24,270 bases of DNA from a virus: the IMG/VR virus record IMGVR_UViG_3300005435_000402, positions 1-24,270 of that record; one strand, given 5' to 3'. Every line of letters starts with the position of its first letter. Within the stretch, counting starts at the first letter, position 1. The translations under genes and the position numbers were made by a program. The notes under the pieces are model-generated. The model saw only the letters and a program-made list of their open reading frames with translations, made no database searches and was not told the DNA's origin. Positions 19,053-24,270 of this stretch are shown here, in pieces.

Positions 19053-20833
19053 GCAAGGGAGCTAAAATTTATTGGTTCGTTCTGCTGTCAGTGCTCTACG
19101 CGCTGAATGCGTTTTCGGCGAACTACCCGATCCCGCCAGCAACGCAGGCGCAAGTCAATGCGGGCGTGGATACCTTGCATCCGGTGACGCCGGCGACGAT
19201 GGCCAATTATCCCTGGGTGGCAACCAATCTATCGCCGGCGACGATGACGAACGCTTTCAACGGGCAGATGACAAACGGCTTGCAGCCGTTCCGCCAGGTC
19301 ATAAACGTCAAGGCGGCGCCGTATAACGCCGTGGGCGATGGCGTGCATGATGACTGGGTGGCTTTTCAAACGGCTCTGACGAACGCCTGCCTTGCCACCA
19401 ATGGACCAATTTTGGTTTATGCTCCGCGCGGAAAGTATCGGCTGACAAATACGCTCGCGCTGACTTCGCAGACCGCGCCGACACTTGAAACCACCGGGAA
19501 CCCGTCTCTCACCGAATTTTACGGAGACGGGATGACGGCAACCATTCTGGCTTTCACAGTCACCAACGCGAACGGCTTGGAATTTCGCGTCGAGACCAAC
19601 GATTCCCGGCACATAAATAATTTTACCGTTCACGATCTGGCTCTTCTTGGTCCGGCGATCGGCAACACCAACGTTTCCGGGGCCGGTTACTTTTTTGGGT
19701 ATGACGGAGCTGTACCTTACGGCGGCGACACTACCGGCTGGCACGATTCGCTTTTGCACTGCGCTCTGACGGGTTGGGGCCGAGGAGTGTGCCTCACCAA
19801 CACCGTTTTTTTCACGATCAAGGATTGTTACTTCAAATCGAACGTCAACAACTGTGTTTTCATGGCGCACTGCGACACGGCGCGATTGGAAAATAATGAC
19901 TTTGATTCGCCGACGGTCTCCTATGGCGACAAGGCTGCGATTCAGATTTCACCGGACATTTCCGGGGGCTCGGGGCAGGGCACGCTCAGTTTGGGCAACG
20001 AATGCGGCCGTAGCGTGTGCTACGTCTACAACGACGGCGGGAAATTCGTCCAGGTGGGTGGCAACTTTGAGGACAATGACTGCATGTTGGTGGCCACCAA
20101 CGGTAATACGTCGGTGTTCGAAGGATGCAACATCGGATTTGCCACTAACGCGATTTTTATTTTCCGGAACGGCGGCGCACAAGGCTTTTGGGCGGTGGGT
20201 TGTAATATCCAGAATTGCACGAACTTTTTTGACCAAAGGAGCGACGGTTACGCGGTTGAATTACCCATCCGACACGGCTTGCTTGGACTGAAGACGAACG
20301 GTCTCTATAACGGTGCGGCTAGAATTTATCCCCCAGTCACTTTGCAAACGCCGCGCTGGACGGGAAACATTTCCTTGTCCAAAGCTGGTTCCCTGGATGC
20401 GGGCTCAACTGCATTGTCACTGGCAAATCCATCGCCAACGCCGTTTTCATCGGCGGATGGTTTGAGCATCACCAACGCAACGGCGCAGGTATGGCTCTCG
20501 ATTCCTTCCGGGTTGGGGAATAATTACGACGACAACAACCTAGAAGAGATTCAATTCACGCTGTTGATTCAGGGCGGTGCTAACTGCACCAACGGAACCG
20601 TTACGCTTACGTCCGATAGTGTTCGGATGGACCCCAACGCGGGCTATGTGCTGGACTACAATCCGCAGTTCACTATTACCGGCATAACCAATGGGATGTG
20701 CAAGACGTTCTCCTGGGTAACGCACTGGACGGGGACAACGAGCGATTCAAACCCACGCTGGCTTCGGCTTCATATTCAGTCGATTTCGCAGACCTACATG
20801 ATCGGTTTGAACGCTCACACCGTCGATTATTGA
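19049..20833 (+). CDS. tail spike with pectate-lyase-like beta-helix and N-terminal signal peptide
   Basis: A 594-residue protein. Residues 1-24 form a signal peptide (MSKGAKIYWFVLLSVLYALNAFSA). Then comes a tail-fibre-like phrase PATQAQVNAGVDTLHPVTPATM (30-51). From 85 the pectate-lyase superfamily start INVKAAPYNAVGDGVHDDW appears, followed by a long stretch of Asn/Gly-rich beta-helix rungs to about 430. A jelly-roll-like C-terminal domain (about 450-594) ends it. Such spikes bind and often cut surface polysaccharides; the exact sugar is unknown. ATG 19049 overlaps the previous stop as ATGA; an upstream open frame from 18854 overlaps too much to be real. The gene looks AT-richer than its neighbours, compatible with exchange of the host-recognition module. 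Confidence 0.82.
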   Translation: MSKGAKIYWFVLLSVLYALNAFSANYPIPPATQAQVNAGVDTLHPVTPATMANYPWVATNLSPATMTNAFNGQMTNGLQPFRQVINVKAAPYNAVGDGVHDDWVAFQTALTNACLATNGPILVYAPRGKYRLTNTLALTSQTAPTLETTGNPSLTEFYGDGMTATILAFTVTNANGLEFRVETNDSRHINNFTVHDLALLGPAIGNTNVSGAGYFFGYDGAVPYGGDTTGWHDSLLHCALTGWGRGVCLTNTVFFTIKDCYFKSNVNNCVFMAHCDTARLENNDFDSPTVSYGDKAAIQISPDISGGSGQGTLSLGNECGRSVCYVYNDGGKFVQVGGNFEDNDCMLVATNGNTSVFEGCNIGFATNAIFIFRNGGAQGFWAVGCNIQNCTNFFDQRSDGYAVELPIRHGLLGLKTNGLYNGAARIYPPVTLQTPRWTGNISLSKAGSLDAGSTALSLANPSPTPFSSADGLSITNATAQVWLSIPSGLGNNYDDNNLEEIQFTLLIQGGANCTNGTVTLTSDSVRMDPNAGYVLDYNPQFTITGITNGMCKTFSWVTHWTGTTSDSNPRWLRLHIQSISQTYMIGLNAHTVDY

Positions 20834-21234
20834 TGAAGCCGCTTGTGCTCATTTCATTTTTGTTTTGCGCCACGGCGTTTGGTTCGGCCGTCTCGACGAA
20901 TTTAATCAGCGGCCACGTGCGGTTAGCCTGGACCTACGACACTTCGGCGGAGCCAATCTCGAGCAATTTGGCTTTCAACGTCTACGGCTCTACGAACCTG
21001 GCGACGCCGGTCGCGCAATGGCCGTGCCTGACCAATCTCCCCAGCCCGGCCGCCGGCGTGGACTGGACCGGAACAAACTTTTACACGGACCTGAGCCTGA
21101 GCCCGGCGCAGTACTTCTTCGTGATGACAGCGAGCAACTTCTGGGGGGAATGCTCAATCACCAGCAACATGGTTTCAACGCCGCCGCCGGCGCAGGTGAT
21201 CAATAACTCCGTGAGGATCCAAAAACTGCCATGA
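20833..21234 (+). CDS. secreted FN3-like protein (133 aa)
   Basis: A 133-residue protein with an N-terminal signal peptide (MKPLVLISFLFCATAFGSA, cut near 19). The rest reads like one fibronectin type III-like beta-sandwich: VRLAWTYDTSAEPISSNLAFNVYGSTNL ... YTDLSLSPAQYFFVMTASNFWGECSITSNMV. ATG 20833 overlaps the tail-spike stop as TGATG, so the start and therefore the signal are well fixed. FN3 domains on phage proteins often add weak surface adhesion. Where it acts is open because of the signal. Confidence 0.75.
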   Translation: MKPLVLISFLFCATAFGSAVSTNLISGHVRLAWTYDTSAEPISSNLAFNVYGSTNLATPVAQWPCLTNLPSPAAGVDWTGTNFYTDLSLSPAQYFFVMTASNFWGECSITSNMVSTPPPAQVINNSVRIQKLP

Positions 21235-21386
21235 ACATTCCCATTGAAATAGTCTCCGCCGCTTTTTGCGCCATCCTCGCGCTGCAGGGCTGGACTGTGC
21301 GCGAGATCATCGCGCTCAAAATGAAGACCGTGCGGATGCACGAGCTGGAGAAGCGCGTCAAAAAATTAGAGGAAGCCAAAGCATGA
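21231..21386 (+). CDS. small membrane-anchored coiled-coil protein (51 aa)
   Basis: A 51-residue protein. Residues about 4-22 (PIEIVSAAFCAILALQGW) form one transmembrane helix; the remainder is a charged coiled coil (VRMHELEKRVKKLEEAK). Both ends overlap neighbours by ATGA. Small proteins of this build are common in phage lysis cassettes (holin partners or short Rz-like i-spanins). It is short for a spanin, but a lipoprotein is encoded 220 bases downstream. Lysis is a suggestion only. Confidence 0.7.
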   Translation: MNIPIEIVSAAFCAILALQGWTVREIIALKMKTVRMHELEKRVKKLEEAKA

Positions 21387-21601
21387 ACCAGCTCCATGAT
21401 TTTGCCCAACAACACATCGTCGCCGCGATGGCGGCCGTGCATTTCGCGCATCTCGCCTGGGGGAAAATCAAGGCGGCCTGGCCGGGCGTGAAAGCGGCCT
21501 ACATCTATGCGCGCAGCAATGGCGGCGCCGAGGGCATCCTTAAAGAATTTCTCCAGGGCAAACCACCGGTCCTGGCGAATCCACCACACAACCCAACATA
21601 A
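21383..21601 (+). CDS. small Ala-rich phage protein (72 aa)
   Basis: A 72-residue protein with an Ala/His-rich helical N-terminus (MNQLHDFAQQHIVAAMAAVHFAHLAWGKIKAAWPG) and a GGAEGILKEFLQGKPPV end. I recall phage proteins with an 'xxGGIxxxFLxGxxP' C-terminus in the tail/lysis area, of unknown role. Residues about 8-27 could insert into membrane or lie amphipathic. The start overlaps the upstream stop as ATGA. Confidence 0.65.
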   Translation: MNQLHDFAQQHIVAAMAAVHFAHLAWGKIKAAWPGVKAAYIYARSNGGAEGILKEFLQGKPPVLANPPHNPT

Positions 21602-21605
21602 AAGT

Positions 21606-22091
21606 ATGACGAAATTCAAAGTTCTCACGGTATTAACGCTCGGCGCGATCGCCACGCTGTTCGCCGGCTGCTCCTCAACTGACCTGCTCAAACATCCCTC
21701 CACGACGCACATCGTGGACGCGAAGCTTTCCGTGAAAAAGCTCGGTGCAGTCCAGGATCCTGTCAGCGGCCAATATTCGCTTGGTTATCAGTCGGGCTTT
21801 GTGGGCCTGACCACCATTCCCATCACCACAGCCATGGACACGAACGGCACCATTCATTTCATCGTGCCGGATGCGACGATCTCCTACGAGGTGGGCGGAA
21901 AATCCGGCATCTTCGGATCCGGAGGAAGCACTTACACGCTGGCGGTCGGGCAGAACGCGGTCCAGACGCTTTTGGGTGGCCAGCATTTCCCGATCAACGG
22001 CGGATTTTATTCCACCAACAACGTGGTCGTGCAGCCCGTAATGGCGACGGTGACGAGTCCGGTGCCGACGGTTCCTCCCATCAAGCCGTAG
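21606..22091 (+). CDS. putative lipoprotein (161 aa)
   Basis: A 161-residue protein with a lipoprotein signal: MTKFKVLTVLTLGAIATLFAGC, Cys22 as lipidated residue in FAGC. After SSTD the mature protein is beta-rich (VSGQYSLGYQSGFVGLTTIPITTAM, TYTLAVGQNAVQTLLGG) and ends Pro-rich without a transmembrane segment, so it is not a unimolecular spanin. Ser23 at position +2 predicts outer-membrane sorting if enterobacterial Lol rules apply. It might be an o-spanin, a superinfection-exclusion lipoprotein, or a surface protein altering the host. Confidence 0.75.
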   Translation: MTKFKVLTVLTLGAIATLFAGCSSTDLLKHPSTTHIVDAKLSVKKLGAVQDPVSGQYSLGYQSGFVGLTTIPITTAMDTNGTIHFIVPDATISYEVGGKSGIFGSGGSTYTLAVGQNAVQTLLGGQHFPINGGFYSTNNVVVQPVMATVTSPVPTVPPIKP

Positions 22092-22094
22092 TCG

Positions 22095-22766
22095 ATGCGC
22101 CAGGCTTTTCATCTCGTCAATGGCATCCTGAATTTCCCCGGCTGTTCCAAAAACTGGAACGGGCGGGGAGTGACCTGGCTGCACACAGATGAGACCGCGC
22201 TGCCGTTGGAAGCGCGGGCCGAAAAGGTTGAATACCTTTGCGGGCCGGTCGACCGGGTCCTGGGACAGAAGGAACGCGCTCACAAATTATTCCTTACGCT
22301 GGACCGCTATCATGGCTGGGCGAACACCCTGGCGGGGCACAGCAACGGCGCGGACGTAATCCTGACCATGATGCGGGACTATCACGGCTGGCCGACGATC
22401 CAGCGCCTGCACCTCATCTGCGGCGCCACCAACGCCGATTTCGAAAAGAACGGACTCAATGCCTGGCTGCGCGCGGAGCGCGTGCACGAGGTATTTGTCT
22501 ACGTAGCCGGCAAGGACCTGGCGCTGCGCCTGGCGCACACGCTTTTGGGCAAGTTGCTCGGTTACGGCACGCTTGGGTTGCACGGCCCGCGCAACGTGGC
22601 CACGGACGTGGACGCGCGCGTGCAAACGATTTGGGCCGGACCGTGGATCAACTACGGGCACTCGGATTGCTGGGCGCCGCGGAACTTTGCCCGGACGATG
22701 CGTCAGTTGGCGGGGGTAACGGACGGCATCCCGGCAGGGATGCCCTACCACGATCGGGGCTTGTGA
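22095..22766 (+). CDS. alpha/beta-hydrolase-like protein
   Basis: A 223-residue protein with the nucleophile elbow LAGHSNGADV (Ser83), a possible acid at Asp141 (YVAGKDLALR) and a catalytic His at 189 (INYGHSDCW). All three fall in the correct order for an alpha/beta hydrolase. The N-terminus VNGILNFPGCSKNW resembles the first strand and oxyanion region. There is no signal peptide. It starts three bases after the lipoprotein stop. Phage hydrolases near lysis or tail genes can act as esterases on cell-envelope lipids or polysaccharide acetyl groups, so an esterase assisting lysis or adsorption is a fair guess. The substrate is unknown. Confidence 0.75.
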   Translation: MRQAFHLVNGILNFPGCSKNWNGRGVTWLHTDETALPLEARAEKVEYLCGPVDRVLGQKERAHKLFLTLDRYHGWANTLAGHSNGADVILTMMRDYHGWPTIQRLHLICGATNADFEKNGLNAWLRAERVHEVFVYVAGKDLALRLAHTLLGKLLGYGTLGLHGPRNVATDVDARVQTIWAGPWINYGHSDCWAPRNFARTMRQLAGVTDGIPAGMPYHDRGL

Positions 22767-22769
22767 AGC

Positions 22770-24270
22770 ATGAGCTACCAGGTCATCACCGATTTTCGGC
22801 AGGGGCTCGATGCGCGAAAGTTCAAGCTCGCGCTGCCGCCGGGCGCGTTGCTCAAGTGCAATAACGGGCACATCACCCAGGGCGGCGAGATCGAGAAGCG
22901 CAAGGCTTTCGTGCCGGTGACAATTCCGGCCGCTTACACGGGGATCCATTACGGGCTGCAGGCGACCAGCAACGGGATTTATATTTTCGGTTCGACGATC
23001 ATCGTCCAGGCGACGTCCACGCGGGACCGCAACGCGAATGTCGCCCGGCTCAAGCTTCCGTTTGCTTCCGGCGTTTTCGCGGTCGGCAACGTGGTGAATA
23101 TTTCCGGGGTCGGCGGCGTGGGTTACAACGGCAACGGGGTTGTCATCACCGCCATCCTCAATTCGGGCGGGGACCAGTATATCTCCTACGCCTCGGCCAA
23201 TCCGAACGAGGCGCTTAACACTCCCGACACCGGCGGCCAGGTGATTCTGCAATCCAACGTTCTGCCGGCGCCCCTCGTTTACCAGAACCTGCCGAACCCG
23301 AACACGTACGGCGGGCTGCTAAGCTGGGTATTTGGGCCGGCGATGACCGGGGTGGTTTCTTCCACGGTCTTTTCCGGAGCGCCCTACACGCTGGCGCAAT
23401 ACGCCGACGGATCCGTTTATCCCTTTTACGGCGCCGCGGCGAACCTGCTGGTCGGGCCGCTGCTCTCCAACCAGTTCCCGATGGCCAACGCCGGCCCGAT
23501 CGTGGAGGACTCGATTTCGGGGATGCAGTTAATGGCGCCTGGCTTCGGGACCGATGGACACATCCTGCTTGAAACGCTGTCGACCCTGGCCAATTCCAGC
23601 GGCAGTTACACGGCCACCACCAACGGCACCGGGGTGGAGGATTTCTTTTCCATACCCACGACCTTGAATGGGACGCCTTATACCGTTTCGGTTTCACTGA
23701 ACAGCAAGGCGGGCACATTGACGGCCGCGCAGCAGACGACCGGGCAGGCCTCGACCGCGGCGGCGCAGGCCGTGGGAAGTTTTCAGATTGTTTCGGCCGG
23801 CCCGGGCACCCAGGCGACCGGGACGATCATCAATTCCAACGACACGATCATGAGCGATGGCGACACGGTCACCATCGGCACGACCGTTTACCGGTTCAAA
23901 ACGGTGATGGCGCAGGCCTACGACGTGAAGATCGGCGGCACCATCGCCGCAACCCTGATTTCATTTGCGGCCGCCATCAACGGCACGGGTGTCTCCGGCA
24001 CAGATTATTTCGCCGGCACGCTGAAGCATCCGAATGTGATTTGCACCGGGTTGAACAGCGCGACCGCGCACCGCAGCCTGGCGCTGGCGGCGATCGTCGG
24101 CGGCACGGCCGGCAACGCGCTCGCCTTGTCCTCCACGGCCGGCGCGCGGCTCGTGGTGTCCGCCGCGACGCTAACCGGCGCCGTCGATTCGAAGATTAAC
24201 CAGATCGTCGTCAACGGCGCGACCAACCTGCTGGCTGGCCCGGTCGCGTTTACCACGGATGAGCCCACGA
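22770..24270 (+). CDS. large tail protein, 3' end outside the window
   Basis: An open frame from ATG 22770 runs without a stop to the right edge, giving at least 500 residues. The start MSYQVITDFRQGLDARKFKLALPPGALLKCNNGHITQGGEIEKRKAF has the layout of podovirus tail-tube/nozzle proteins ('F..G.d.rk..l.lppg.l..c.N......G.i.kR.'). The middle is beta-rich with Gly/Asn loops. From about 365 comes a DGDTVTIGTTVYRFKT ... IAATLISFAAAINGTG ... GTAGNALALSSTAGA unit known to me from phage tail and baseplate proteins, probably a small repeated beta domain. It most likely builds the distal tail. Five codon-scale features (no stop, Thr/Ala bias, GC-rich third positions) support it. Confidence 0.8.
   Translation, partial: MSYQVITDFRQGLDARKFKLALPPGALLKCNNGHITQGGEIEKRKAFVPVTIPAAYTGIHYGLQATSNGIYIFGSTIIVQATSTRDRNANVARLKLPFASGVFAVGNVVNISGVGGVGYNGNGVVITAILNSGGDQYISYASANPNEALNTPDTGGQVILQSNVLPAPLVYQNLPNPNTYGGLLSWVFGPAMTGVVSSTVFSGAPYTLAQYADGSVYPFYGAAANLLVGPLLSNQFPMANAGPIVEDSISGMQLMAPGFGTDGHILLETLSTLANSSGSYTATTNGTGVEDFFSIPTTLNGTPYTVSVSLNSKAGTLTAAQQTTGQASTAAAQAVGSFQIVSAGPGTQATGTIINSNDTIMSDGDTVTIGTTVYRFKTVMAQAYDVKIGGTIAATLISFAAAINGTGVSGTDYFAGTLKHPNVICTGLNSATAHRSLALAAIVGGTAGNALALSSTAGARLVVSAATLTGAVDSKINQIVVNGATNLLAGPVAFTTDEPT

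Noticed and set aside
22287-23252. 321-codon minus-strand open frame over the hydrolase and tail genes
   Set aside because: It spans two convincing + strand genes and shows no domain.
1-24270. tRNA genes, integrase, att sites or insertion sequences
   Set aside because: None was visible on reading both strands; intergenic gaps are too short or lack cloverleaf-like sequence, and no recombinase motif appears.

Overview
This window is a tailed-phage genome segment (free phage or prophage). It carries, in order, a DNA-metabolism block, a small regulator block, DNA packaging, and the head/tail structural genes. Almost every gene lies on the + strand. Neighbours repeatedly overlap by ATGA (139, 1507, 3501, 7865, 8796, 9278, 9607, 9855, 19049, 21231, 21383) or TGATG (20831), so this is a tightly coupled transcription unit and many start codons are well fixed. 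The adaptor-type connector, the P22/podovirus-like portal and the absence of a tape-measure or tail-tube gene suggest a short-tailed (podovirus-like) particle. No integrase, lysozyme, DNA polymerase, RNA polymerase or tRNA is visible.

Host: base composition is GC-rich. Asn/Thr-rich secreted proteins, FN3-like 'STNL' segments, a GCCGGCG-AGA-CGCCGGC element, and AGTTCAAAGTCCAAGG-type repeats inside coding linkers remind me of Verrucomicrobiota genomes. Lipoproteins and signal peptides point to a diderm. This is inference from pattern memory, not from a search.

Layout: 14-3902 holds a tiny zinc-ribbon-like protein, a DnaQ-type exonuclease, a ParB/KorB-like protein, a HerA/FtsK-like ATPase with a duplicated C-terminal winged-helix-like repeat, and a Cys-rich protein. 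4048-5307 is a replication-initiator-like gene whose linker carries five 17-bp DNA-level repeats and two strong hairpins, a likely intragenic origin resembling the lambda O arrangement. 5309-8251 holds a Cys/His protein, the only minus-strand gene (LuxR/sigma4-like HTH), a Gam-type nuclease inhibitor, and small HTH and membrane proteins. 8263-11462 covers terminase small subunit, small conserved phage genes and terminase large subunit. 11485-16240 covers portal, scaffold and major capsid protein. 16298-24270 covers connector and tail genes, a pectate-lyase-fold tail spike, possible lysis genes, an alpha/beta hydrolase, and a long tail gene that runs off the right edge.

The two most interesting observations are (1) the candidate intragenic replication origin at 4623-5030, and (2) four structural-region genes (16298, 19049, 20833, 21606) that begin with Sec or lipoprotein signal peptides, which is unexpected for proteins of a tailed-phage virion assembled in the cytoplasm.
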